Virus record (IMG/VR): IMGVR_UViG_3300042344_000800
Coordinates: 26,647-90,646 of that record
DNA length: 64,000 bases
Origin: a virus
Direction: 5' to 3' (one strand)
Shown: positions 7,428-14,582 of the stretch, in pieces
How the letters are laid out: each line of letters begins with the position of its first letter
Numbering within the stretch: the stretch's first letter is position 1
Position numbers and translations under genes: made by a program
Notes under the pieces: model-generated
What the model was told of the DNA's origin: nothing
What the model saw: the letters and a program-made list of their open reading frames with translations, nothing else
Databases searched by the model: none

Positions 7428-7525
7428 CTGGTCAAATTAGTTATTGGTTATGTCCATTGCTGGGGCTAAAAAGTATTGGTAGTAGTCTAGGTATTTTGAA
7501 AAAAGCCTTGAACCCCCCCCACTTG

Positions 7526-7978
7526 TTACCCCAGCCTTATCGAATGAAGCATGGTAGTAAGTTTGCAACCTGCTTTAGCAAATTTAGCTTGTAGAATCAA
7601 AGCATTGGTTCTGATTCGACGAGAGTAAGTCCAGAGCTTTATAGCTTCCAGAGTGAAAAATAGTCCATGCTCTGGGATTAGGAAAATCTTTTGTAAACCC
7701 CCATTTGATAAGGATTTTACTTCTTTCACGCAATTTTCAAACGACCAAAACTCGTTGTCAGGTAAATGGCATCCAGGGGGGATTTCACTTAACTCCTGAT
7801 ACAGACTGCCCTTCTCGTATTCCAGCAATTTAGCCAAACCAGATACAGAGATACCTTTTAAACCAGATACTGGCTGAAAGTATAAATCTACTCCATAAAG
7901 AGAAAGAGACTGAAAAGGGATTCCTTCAATGGGCTGAATGGAGTTAAAATCAAACACTTGCGTTAGACGGTTATCCAT
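7526..7978 (-). CDS. putative phage regulator of the MSQ/VSG type
   Basis: 150 residues from the ATG at 7978; a second ATG at 7987 is in frame and possible. The segment GLKGISVSGLAKLLEYEKGS resembles the DGKTCGMSQSALARLCGV segment of the 26528-27367 protein and the DGSYAMSQNGCKALDIL segment of the 63000-63737 protein. That suggests a shared N-terminal helix-turn-helix-like unit. The C-terminus, with KLWTYSRRIRTNALILQAKF, is basic. A role as transcriptional regulator or antirepressor is inferred from this likeness only. Confidence 0.6.
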   Translation of the reverse strand: MDNRLTQVFDFNSIQPIEGIPFQSLSLYGVDLYFQPVSGLKGISVSGLAKLLEYEKGSLYQELSEIPPGCHLPDNEFWSFENCVKEVKSLSNGGLQKIFLIPEHGLFFTLEAIKLWTYSRRIRTNALILQAKFAKAGCKLTTMLHSIRLG

Positions 7979-8003
7979 GACAATCACACTAAAACTCTAA
8001 TTG

Positions 8004-8027
8004 CTGATAACTGATAACTGATAACTA
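8004..8027. repeat. TGATAAC heptamer repeat (STRR-like)
   Basis: About three copies of the heptamer TGATAAC, directly after the stop of the 8029-8655 gene. Short tandem heptanucleotide repeats of this kind are a known feature of many cyanobacterial genomes. Confidence 0.8.
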
Positions 8028-8028
8028 A

Positions 8029-8655
8029 CTAATCGTCGCACGCAACCCGAAAACCAAAGTCGTCGTAGTGGATGACGGGGTTGTTCTGGAGGCGGTTAGC
8101 AGAACGACAGTAATAAGGGAAGATGTGCCAAGAACCGCCCCGCAGACAAATATCCTCACACCACTCCCAAACATTACCACTCATGTCATAAAGCCCCCAA
8201 CCATTGGGCTTTTTCTGTCCTACAGGATGAGTTTTGTTATTAGAATTTTCGTCATACCAAGCGTACTCCCCTAACTGATTAGCATCATCACCAAAATAAT
8301 AGTGAGTAGTTGTACCTGCTCGACAGGCATATTCCCATTCAGCTTCTGTGGGAAGACGATAGGTTTTGCCTGTGATTTCACTTAATTTTAGGCAAAAGGC
8401 TTGAGCATCGTCCCAACTAACTTGTTCTACTGGATTTTGGGGACTATTTTCAAAGTAAGAGGGATTGGTTCCCATTACTGCTTGATACTGTGCCTGAGTA
8501 ATGGGATATTTGCCAATGGCAAAACTGTTTACTTTAACTTGGTGTTTAGGCTTTTTAGAATCACTTTCAGAAGAACCCATGAGAAATTGACCTGCTGGTA
8601 AGCTTACCATTTCTAATGTTACTCCGTTGGGTAGTTTTTCGGTAAATTGGTTCAT
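8029..8655 (-). CDS. FGE-sulfatase / C-type-lectin fold protein, probable DGR variable protein (copy 1)
   Basis: 208 residues from the ATG at 8655, directly after an A14 tract (an upstream in-frame TTG is unlikely, because the tandem copy lacks that frame). It has the formylglycine-generating-enzyme-like fold: MVSLPAGQFLMGS, PVEQVSWDDAQAFC, YRLPTEAEWEYACR, GNVWEWCED, LRGGSW, CRSANR, GFRVACDD. Between GGSW and GFRV the codons switch sharply to NNC (CAC, ATC, TTC, AAC, CTC, GTC, TAC, GAC), which is what adenine mutagenesis of AAC codons leaves in DGR targets. About 25 residues between WCED and LRGGSW present in copy 2 are missing. Such proteins display a hypervariable ligand-binding surface; they usually lack sulfatase-activating activity. 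Confidence 0.85.
   Translation of the reverse strand: MNQFTEKLPNGVTLEMVSLPAGQFLMGSSESDSKKPKHQVKVNSFAIGKYPITQAQYQAVMGTNPSYFENSPQNPVEQVSWDDAQAFCLKLSEITGKTYRLPTEAEWEYACRAGTTTHYYFGDDANQLGEYAWYDENSNNKTHPVGQKKPNGWGLYDMSGNVWEWCEDICLRGGSWHIFPYYCRSANRLQNNPVIHYDDFGFRVACDD
8056..8127 (-). other. putative DGR variable region, copy 1
   Basis: The segment between the GGSW and GFRV codons. By hand count about half of the 36 last codons end in C, against few in the preceding part of the gene. It differs from copy 2 at most of these positions, while the flanks are nearly identical. Confidence 0.6.
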
Positions 8656-8668
8656 TTTTTTTTTTTTT
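8655..8668. repeat. homopolymer T14/A14 abutting start codon
   Basis: A14 on the coding strand runs into the ATG of the FGE-type gene copy 1; copy 2 has A12 at 9855-9866. Confidence 0.9.
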
Positions 8669-8683
8669 GTTAGTCCCAAATAG

Positions 8684-8716
8684 TTGATAACTGATAACTG
8701 ATAACTGATAACTGAT
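8684..8716. repeat. TGATAAC heptamer repeat
   Basis: About four tandem copies in the leader of the 8029-8655 gene; a shorter version lies at the matching place near 9882-9898. Confidence 0.8.
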
Positions 8717-8783
8717 TATAGCGTTCGACTGGTTGTTTATCGTTACCCGTAATCTTGTTTTCCGTGTTTGTTTGCCTGATGCT

Positions 8784-8812
8784 ATCTTATGCGATTCTCC
8801 CAGAAATGTCAA
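8784..8812 (-). promoter_or_regulatory. promoter of FGE-type gene copy 1
   Basis: TTGACA (8807-8812), 17-bp spacer, TAAGAT (8784-8789). The spacer holds one half of an inverted repeat (TCTGGGAGAAT), whose partner is degenerate here but intact in copy 2. Confidence 0.8.
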
Positions 8813-8862
8813 GTGTATGAGAGAATCTTTTTTTGAACAAGTGTACTACTGATAACTGATTA

Positions 8863-9176
8863 ATTGTCGCAGACTAGCAACCAATAATTAATGAATTAAG
8901 CTTTGCAATCTTGGAGAAAAGCCCATAAATAATCTTTATGTTCGGTAAAATTATTTAGCATTTGATACACTTTTTGAGTATCAAAAACACCTGGATAAAC
9001 ACCGGAATAGGGTTGGTGGAAATATATTTTACAGTAGAGACCATCTTCGCTTATTGCTAAACGATGTCCTAACTTTACTAGCATTTTTTCGAGCTTTACA
9101 GCAAATTCTTTTACACTAGAGGTAAGAAGGGGGAAATTAAAGGCGTTGTAAAAGAACATTTGATTGTCGCAGACTA
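8863..9176. mobile_element. 300-bp insertion flanked by 14-bp direct repeats
   Basis: The 14-mer ATTGTCGCAGACTA occurs at 8863-8876 and 9163-9176, exactly 300 bp apart. Read on the minus strand, the first copy ends the FGE domain (VVCDN) and the second is the same coding end followed by TAA and the usual heptamer repeats. Removing one copy plus the 286 bp between restores a gene end like that of copy 1. The extra DNA therefore looks inserted, and supplies a new C-terminal tail with its own stop. Confidence 0.65.
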
Positions 9177-9855
9177 CCCGAAAACCGTCGGTGTCGTCGT
9201 AGTTGTGGCGGCTGTCGTAGTAACGGTAAGCGGAACGGCAGTCACCCAAAAGGTCGCTCCAAGAACCGCCCCGCAGTAACTGATAATCATTATCATTTGT
9301 TACCCAGGCACTGCCATTCTTTGGTGCATTTTCGTAGCTATCGTGCCAATAGTCCTCGCACCACTCCCAAACATTACCACTCATGTCATATAGTCCCCAA
9401 GCATTGGGCTTTTTCTGACCCACAGGATGAGTTGTATTTTGAGAATTTCCTTCATACCAAGCGTAATTTCCTAACTGATTGGCAACATCACCAAAATAAT
9501 AGCGAGTAGTTGTATCCGCACGACAAGCATATTCCCATTCCGCTTCTGTGGGTAGGCGATAGGTTTTGCCGGTTATTTGACTCAATTTCTGACAAAAGGC
9601 TTGAGCGTCATTCCAACTAATCCTTTCTACCGGATTTTGGGGATTATTATAAAAATAAGAGGGATTGGTTCCCATTACCGCTTGATATTGTGCTTGAGTA
9701 ATGGGATATTTCCCAATAGCAAAACTGTTGACTTTAACTTGGTGTGGAGGCTTTTCATCCTCGCTTTCAGCAGAACCCATGAGAAACTCACCTGCTGGTA
9801 AGCTTACCATCTCTAGTGTGACTTGATTGGGTAGTTTTTCGGTAAATTGGTTCAT
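8896..9855 (-). CDS. FGE-sulfatase / C-type-lectin fold protein with extra C-terminal tail, probable DGR variable protein (copy 2)
   Basis: 319 residues. The first about 230 are a close tandem paralogue of 8029-8655: MVSLPAGEFLMGS, PVERISWNDAQAFC, GNVWEWCEDYWHD, LLRGGSW, CRSAYR, GFRVVCDN. The stretch between GGSW and GFRV is strongly NNC-biased (AGC, GAC, TAC, CAC, AAC) and differs from copy 1. It then continues for about 88 residues (QMFFYNAFNFPLL to FLQDCKA) encoded by a 300-bp insertion flanked by direct repeats. That tail is not recognised. The gene has its own promoter with an 11-bp palindrome and an A12 tract abutting the ATG. No reverse transcriptase or template repeat was found in the window. 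Confidence 0.85.
   Translation of the reverse strand: MNQFTEKLPNQVTLEMVSLPAGEFLMGSAESEDEKPPHQVKVNSFAIGKYPITQAQYQAVMGTNPSYFYNNPQNPVERISWNDAQAFCQKLSQITGKTYRLPTEAEWEYACRADTTTRYYFGDVANQLGNYAWYEGNSQNTTHPVGQKKPNAWGLYDMSGNVWEWCEDYWHDSYENAPKNGSAWVTNDNDYQLLRGGSWSDLLGDCRSAYRYYDSRHNYDDTDGFRVVCDNQMFFYNAFNFPLLTSSVKEFAVKLEKMLVKLGHRLAISEDGLYCKIYFHQPYSGVYPGVFDTQKVYQMLNNFTEHKDYLWAFLQDCKA
9185..9258 (-). other. putative DGR variable region, copy 2
   Basis: Lies between GGSW and GFRV of the second FGE-type protein; by hand count 22 of the last 36 codons of the FGE domain end in C. Differences from copy 1 are concentrated in the first two codon positions. Confidence 0.6.
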
Positions 9856-9866
9856 TTTTTTTTTTT
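9855..9866. repeat. homopolymer T12/A12 abutting start codon
   Basis: Counterpart of the A14 tract of copy 1, two bases shorter. Confidence 0.9.
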
Positions 9867-9990
9867 GTTAGTCCCAAATAGTTGATAACTGATAACTAAT
9901 TATAGCGTCGGATACAGGAATTTGTGTTGTTTCGATTGGTTGTTTAGCGTTACCCGTCATCCTGTTTTCCGTGTTTGTTTGCTTGATTCT

Positions 9991-10033
9991 ATCCTATGAT
10001 ATTCTCCCAGAAATGTCAACTGTCTGGGAGAAT
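9991..10033 (-). promoter_or_regulatory. promoter with palindromic operator, FGE-type gene copy 2
   Basis: TTGACA (10014-10019), 17-bp spacer, TAGGAT (9991-9996). A perfect inverted repeat with 11-bp arms, ATTCTCCCAGA (10023-10033 on the minus strand) and TCTGGGAGAAT (10001-10011), brackets the -35 box with an 11-nt centre. A repressor binding here would block the promoter. Confidence 0.8.
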
Positions 10034-10225
10034 CTTTTTTTGAACAAGTGTACTACTGGTAACTAAGCGAAGTGCGGGGACAAGTGGTGAAGTTAGGGGT
10101 AGCCGTTATAAAAACCCATGTACCTACCTCCCCCCCTACCAACATGAGTTAGGACAAAAAAAAATTCGCCCACGGAACAGTGTAGACGACCTAGAAAAAA
10201 TAACTAACAAGGAAACCTTTTCTCT

Positions 10226-10254
10226 AATATAACAAACCTTAAAAGATTTGTCAA
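10226..10254 (-). promoter_or_regulatory. sigma70-type promoter, possible small RNA
   Basis: TTGACA (10249-10254), 17-bp spacer, TATATT (10226-10231) on the minus strand. No gene starts within 300 bp. A T9 run at about 10160-10169 (minus strand) could end a short transcript of about 60 nt. The stretch 9867-10257 has no ORF. Confidence 0.5.
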
Positions 10255-10257
10255 GTC

Positions 10258-10584
10258 CTAAGTCAAAACTCCTTCAGGCATTTTGCTGGCTTTAATTTCA
10301 GTGAGTTCATCTACGGAAAAGCCGTCAAGACCTTGTAAAGCGACGTATAAATCCATATTAGTGGAGTCAAAGGTATCATTCTCTTTGTCGTAAAACACGC
10401 CGATATGACCATAAAGACCAGTAGCCCGGTCTAGTTCACGAACAAAGATGGATTTTAGGACAGGGATAGCCTCTGGGACAGTGGAATCCACCTTATATTC
10501 AGCAACAACTGGTTTGTCAGGGTGTGTGTCCACGTTGGTAGAAATACTCACTGTACCTAAAAAATGGGATAGGGTAGCTTTCAA
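10258..10584 (-). CDS. unknown 108-residue protein
   Basis: Starts at TTG (10582-10584) with a good GGAGGA nine bases upstream, so the TTG start is well supported. Acidic, no Cys, with beta-strand-like segments (HFLGTVSISTNVD, LYGHIGVFYD). Not recognised. It follows the large zincin repeat gene on the same strand with a 41-bp gap and may belong to the same transcript. Confidence 0.7.
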   Translation of the reverse strand: MKATLSHFLGTVSISTNVDTHPDKPVVAEYKVDSTVPEAIPVLKSIFVRELDRATGLYGHIGVFYDKENDTFDSTNMDLYVALQGLDGFSVDELTEIKASKMPEGVLT

Positions 10585-10625
10585 GAAATTAATCCTCCGA
10601 ATTAAAATTTGGTCGTTCGAGACTA

Positions 10626-13600
10626 CTAATATATTGTAGCAGGTTTTGGTTTTAGATGTTCAGGGACTTTAAGGGATTCTATAATCCCCAAAGTTAGAGC
10701 AAAATGTTCCTTATCTTTAAAATAAAATTCCGCCATATCTCTAGGACTAGCAAATCGTTCTATACCCATTGAAATTACTTCTGTGGAGGGGGCATTTTCA
10801 TAATTTTTACCCACATAGGGGTGAACCCAGTTTCCAGGGTAAGCCACTTCGCCAGCAGGATAACCCTTTATTTGCTTAAGTTCATCTGAAGTTCTATTTT
10901 TAGCTAAAAATTCCTTAGCTAAGTTGGCAAATTTAGGGTCAGACCCTTCCAACAGGTGTGCCGCTTCATGAAAAACTGAGGGTTTAACATCATTGGAACG
11001 GGTTACAGATATAGAAAGATAATTATTTTTTTGGGGTTCTTTTGCATCGAATCCAGCCCAACTTCTTTTTTTTTCGCTGAGTCCTATACGGGGGACTAAG
11101 TTGTTCAGAATCCCCCCTGTAAGTTTATGAAATTCAGCCAAAGCCTTACTAATTACAGGAGTGTGAGTTTTATAGATAGGGTCTTCAGTATTGGCTGGTT
11201 TAAGATTTTTAGTGTATTCACCTATTTGAAAATTAGTTTGTCCCACTAGGAGGTCAGAGTTTACAGAATTATTATTATCAAGCAGTTCTTGATACAATAA
11301 GTTCATCTGTTTCTCAAGGTAAGTATCAAGAGACTGCTTCAGTTTACGTTTTCTAGCAAAAAGTTTTTGGGCTTTTTCAACGTCTTCAGGGTTTTTAGGG
11401 TCTAAAGATTTTAGCTCCGCATTGATTTGGGCATCTTGAGTTTCAAAAACTTTGACAAGTCTATCCAGTTTATACTGGGAGATTTTAGATTTTGCAGAAT
11501 TAATAGTATCAGTGTACTCTTTGGAAACCTGTTTAGGAGTAGTTGGTTTTGGCTCTGCGGGTTCTGGTTTAGGGTCTAAGTTTTTTTGAGTTAAGCTACT
11601 CATTAATTTTGTTTTAGGCGGCTCAGTCTGGTTAATACTATCTAGAACCCCAAGAATAAAATTAAAGTGATGGTTTGATTCTGTGTAGAGAGTAAATGCG
11701 TCTGTAGGGTTACGAAGTCTTTCAAAACCTGTAGATATAACCTCTGTGGCTGATACCCCTTTGTTGTATGTTCTACCCACATAATTATTTATAAAATCAC
11801 CTTTATACCCTCTGTAGGTCATACCCCTGTGTTCGATGTCTTCCTCTTGCCCCGAATAACTATGTTTTTTCAGGAACTCCATAGATGCTTTTAGGAGTCC
11901 AGGTATGTGGGATTCCAGAATGTGAGCCATTTGATGGAAGGTCTGAAGTTTAAATACTTCATCACCGAGTCCAATAGCCCCGATTCTAATATGTGTCAAT
12001 TTTTCTGGCTTATCTGGATGGTAGCGGACGTAACTAGAACCATTTCTGTCTACGTCAATCATAGGAACCAATTCTCCCAGAAACCCCTTAGTAAGAGAGT
12101 GGAAATCTTTAACACTTTCTTTCACTAAATCCACGTTCCTATCTGATTTATCTAGTTCTTGCCCATACAATGTGAATTTAGAATTTTCCAAAAGTTTCTC
12201 TAAGTCTAAATCTTTACTAGCTTCTTTGTAGGATTCTAGAAGATTTTGAACATTTTTCTCGAATTTTGCCCTAAATTTCTTTTCAAGATTTTTGTGTTTT
12301 TTGAAAACCTCGTCAAATTGACGTATAACTTCTTCTCTGTCGGAGTCGGTTAAAGTAGGGTCGTCATACATACCCATTATTTTAGTGTTAAATTCTCTTA
12401 GTATACCACTTAGTTCTTGGAGTTTTCCTAGTGTTTTAGTATCGTTCAACCCATATTTAGAGCTAATTTCTTGTCCTCTTTGAGTGTAGTTATCTAGGGT
12501 CAAATTCTTTGCCTCAGCAGATTTATTTGGTATTTCCTCAGCAGATTTATTTGGTATTTCCTCAGCAGATTTATTTGGTATTTTCCTAACAGATTTATTT
12601 GGTAGCCGGTAAGATTCAGAATTTCTAGTAGAGTTAACACGGTCAAGCGCACCAAGAATATAATTAAAGTGATGATTAGAATTTACAAAAAGTTTAAATG
12701 CGCTATCTGGATTACTTAAACGTTCAAATCCCGTAGATAAAACCTCTGTGGCTGAATTTTGGACGTAAAATCTACCCACATATTCATCTATAAAGTCCCC
12801 CTTATATCCTGAGATAGGTACACCCAGGTAATCAAAATTCTCTAGAGTTCCAGTGTAACTATGTTTTTTCAGGAACTCTAGAGACGCTTCTTTGAGACCA
12901 GGAACATGAAGCTCAACTAGGTGCGCCAATTCATGGAAGGTCGCCTGCCTCAGAGGAACTTCCCCCTGTCCAGATGTCCCAATGCTGACTATTGAACTTT
13001 GTGCGGGTTTATTAGGGTAAACGGCATAGCTATTACCTTCATTGTTAACATCCAACAAATTGGGAAAGCCTATAATATTGCCGTTAGTGAGATAGTGAAA
13101 ATCTTTATAGGCTTCCCTCACCATATCAACGTCCTCATTTAAATCTCTTGGAAAACCATTTCTTACAAATCTAGTCTTTAAAATTACTTTATCCATGTCT
13201 AAATCTGAAGCATTTTCTCTATAGTCGTCTAAAAGTTGTTCAACTTTTTTCTCAAAGTCTTCATAGGCCTTCTTTTGTGTCTCCAATATATCGTCATTAA
13301 TTTTTTTTAGTTCCTCCATGTCAGAAGGCGTTAATGACGGTTTTTCTTGGAAACTGAGTAATTTGTCTATTAACTTCGCCAGTCTGCCTAAGAACTTATT
13401 ATCACTCAACCCATATTTAGAGCTAATTTCTTGTCCTCTTTGAGTATAGTCATCCAGGGTAAAATTCTTTTTCTCAATAGGTTTAGCATTAACTGGCACA
13501 GTTGACACAGAATCAGGTTTAGACGGTGTGGATTTAGACTTATCTGATTTATTTTTTGCGTAATTAATTAATTGTTGTTTTAAAGCATCACGAACCCTTT

Positions 13601-13889
13601 GTCTAAATTTGGCGAAGGGGGAGGATGGTTTAGTTTTTTTAGCCTCGGAAGAAGTGGGTTTAGTGGCTTTTTTCTTATCTTTTTGGGGCTTAACCACATC
13701 AGGTTTAGTAGCCCATTTACCAGTCAAGGGGTCTCGTTTGTGCTTAGACGGGTCAAAGGAAAAAGCTTCCCCTTTAACATTAGTACCTTTAACAACCCCC
13801 ATACCATCTTTAATATTACCGCCACGGGATTTCCTGGGGTCTTGGGGGGAATTAGGGGAGTATAATTTTCTACCTTTGCGTCTGGCCAT
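10626..13889 (-). CDS. three-fold zincin-like metallopeptidase repeat protein
   Basis: About 1,087 residues from the ATG at 13889 (MARRKGRK), which follows a late-type promoter motif; an in-frame ATG at 13925 overlaps that motif. After a Lys-rich N-terminus come three repeats of about 300 residues. Each has an alpha-helical lead (DDYTQRGQEISSKYGL in repeats 1 and 2), a zincin helix and a downstream ATEVLSTGFERL segment with a Glu fit to be the third zinc ligand. The helices read FHELAHLVELH, FHQMAHILESH and FHEAAHLLEGS: repeats 1 and 3 keep HExxH, repeat 2 has Q for the catalytic E. A 24-bp repeat encodes tandem IPNKSAEE between repeats 1 and 2. Likely a virion or maturation protease; role inferred. 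Confidence 0.75.
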   Translation of the reverse strand: MARRKGRKLYSPNSPQDPRKSRGGNIKDGMGVVKGTNVKGEAFSFDPSKHKRDPLTGKWATKPDVVKPQKDKKKATKPTSSEAKKTKPSSPFAKFRQRVRDALKQQLINYAKNKSDKSKSTPSKPDSVSTVPVNAKPIEKKNFTLDDYTQRGQEISSKYGLSDNKFLGRLAKLIDKLLSFQEKPSLTPSDMEELKKINDDILETQKKAYEDFEKKVEQLLDDYRENASDLDMDKVILKTRFVRNGFPRDLNEDVDMVREAYKDFHYLTNGNIIGFPNLLDVNNEGNSYAVYPNKPAQSSIVSIGTSGQGEVPLRQATFHELAHLVELHVPGLKEASLEFLKKHSYTGTLENFDYLGVPISGYKGDFIDEYVGRFYVQNSATEVLSTGFERLSNPDSAFKLFVNSNHHFNYILGALDRVNSTRNSESYRLPNKSVRKIPNKSAEEIPNKSAEEIPNKSAEAKNLTLDNYTQRGQEISSKYGLNDTKTLGKLQELSGILREFNTKIMGMYDDPTLTDSDREEVIRQFDEVFKKHKNLEKKFRAKFEKNVQNLLESYKEASKDLDLEKLLENSKFTLYGQELDKSDRNVDLVKESVKDFHSLTKGFLGELVPMIDVDRNGSSYVRYHPDKPEKLTHIRIGAIGLGDEVFKLQTFHQMAHILESHIPGLLKASMEFLKKHSYSGQEEDIEHRGMTYRGYKGDFINNYVGRTYNKGVSATEVISTGFERLRNPTDAFTLYTESNHHFNFILGVLDSINQTEPPKTKLMSSLTQKNLDPKPEPAEPKPTTPKQVSKEYTDTINSAKSKISQYKLDRLVKVFETQDAQINAELKSLDPKNPEDVEKAQKLFARKRKLKQSLDTYLEKQMNLLYQELLDNNNSVNSDLLVGQTNFQIGEYTKNLKPANTEDPIYKTHTPVISKALAEFHKLTGGILNNLVPRIGLSEKKRSWAGFDAKEPQKNNYLSISVTRSNDVKPSVFHEAAHLLEGSDPKFANLAKEFLAKNRTSDELKQIKGYPAGEVAYPGNWVHPYVGKNYENAPSTEVISMGIERFASPRDMAEFYFKDKEHFALTLGIIESLKVPEHLKPKPATIY
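12521..12600. repeat. 24-bp tandem repeat inside the zincin gene
   Basis: Three near-identical units encode IPNKSAEE/IPNKSAEE/IPNKSAEA, with a diverged unit (LPNKSVRK) before them. They form the linker between zincin repeats 1 and 2. Confidence 0.85.
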
Positions 13890-13924
13890 TATAAATTGGG
13901 GGAATGATGCTTCTGTACAGGACA

Positions 13925-13934
13925 TTGGGCGTAT
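13925..13934 (-). promoter_or_regulatory. late-type promoter motif
   Basis: Minus-strand TATACGCCCAA, about 40 nt upstream of the ATG at 13889. Member of the TAACGCCCAA family. Confidence 0.6.
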
Positions 13935-13977
13935 AGATTTTTCTCAATACCCACCCTGTTTAAGATTGATAAAATCC

Positions 13978-13988
13978 TATGCGCCCAA
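13978..13988 (+). promoter_or_regulatory. late-type promoter motif
   Basis: TATGCGCCCAA, 32 nt upstream of the ATG at 14020, in the direction of that gene. Confidence 0.55.
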
Positions 13989-14019
13989 AGATTAAGGTAG
14001 GGATTGCGGGAAAACCAGT

Positions 14020-14418
14020 ATGGAACCAATAAAAGTTAACATATTAATAAGACAAGGAGCCAGCTATAGGGGTAAATCTTTACTATTAGCGGGTAACTAT
14101 AGTGACTGGGAGTTCGCTTGGCAAATTAAGAGAAAACATAAGGGAACTCTATTGGCAGAAGGAGACTTTGAAATAGTTAATGATGATTTCGTAATAGGGG
14201 ATATTACCTATGAGAACCACACATTAATAACTCCAATTATGGTTTATCAGACCACAACCTTATTACCGGCGGCAATGGGGAATATAGTTGGGAGGGATGC
14301 TTGGGTATATGACTGTGAAATGAAGTCCCCCGATGGGCTAATTGTACACAGATTTTTTGAAGGATTGGCTAATGTAAGCCCGGAAGTGACTACGGAGGTA
14401 ATTCCCGATGGCAATTGA
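14020..14418 (+). CDS. probable small virion protein
   Basis: 132 residues. The beginning, NILIRQGASYRGKSLLLAGN then WEFAWQIKRKHKGTLLAEGD, resembles small phage structural proteins that start with an IRQGA...QIR strand pattern and occur near head-tail or baseplate genes. That resemblance is from memory and approximate. It is divergent from the zincin gene, behind a late-type motif, and its stop overlaps the ATG of a second small ORF (14408-14560). Confidence 0.6.
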   Translation: MEPIKVNILIRQGASYRGKSLLLAGNYSDWEFAWQIKRKHKGTLLAEGDFEIVNDDFVIGDITYENHTLITPIMVYQTTTLLPAAMGNIVGRDAWVYDCEMKSPDGLIVHRFFEGLANVSPEVTTEVIPDGN

Positions 14419-14560
14419 ACTGAATGGAGAAATATTATTTTCTAATGAGACTAACGGGGTGTATGTAGTTACCACCCCTGAGACTTTAGTTCAAACAATA
14501 ACATCCACAAATAATGTCTTCTATGTGACAACAGTTTTTGTCGGGTTAAACCCAGTATAA
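14408..14560 (+). CDS. small 50-residue protein overlapping the preceding gene
   Basis: ATG at 14408 lies inside the last codons of the 14020-14418 gene (11-bp overlap), suggesting translational coupling. The product begins MAIELNGEILFSNETNG and ends VFVGLNPV. Its last codons are encoded by the operator and -10 of a minus-strand early-type promoter (14554-14582). Too short to classify. Confidence 0.45.
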   Translation: MAIELNGEILFSNETNGVYVVTTPETLVQTITSTNNVFYVTTVFVGLNPV

Positions 14561-14582
14561 CAGAGAGTAGATTAGATGTCAC
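14554..14582 (-). promoter_or_regulatory. early-type promoter with operator, partly degenerate
   Basis: GTGACA (14577-14582; first base differs from TTGACA), 17-bp spacer, TATACT (14554-14559), then GGGTTTAACCC (14543-14553). It points left, antisense to the 14020-14560 genes, so it may be a relic or a source of antisense RNA. Confidence 0.6.

Noticed and set aside
8567-8812. Minus-strand ORF upstream of the FGE-type gene copy 1
   Set aside because: It consists of the promoter, TGATAAC heptamers and poly-A tract read as protein (repeated YQLSVIS), so it is not a gene.
8000-10060. CRISPR array
   Set aside because: The repeats here are short tandem heptamers (TGATAAC) without spacers, and the longer similarity is a gene duplication.
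8000-10260. DGR reverse transcriptase or template repeat
   Set aside because: No RT motifs in any frame and no third copy of the CRSA/GGSW coding sequence were found within the window.
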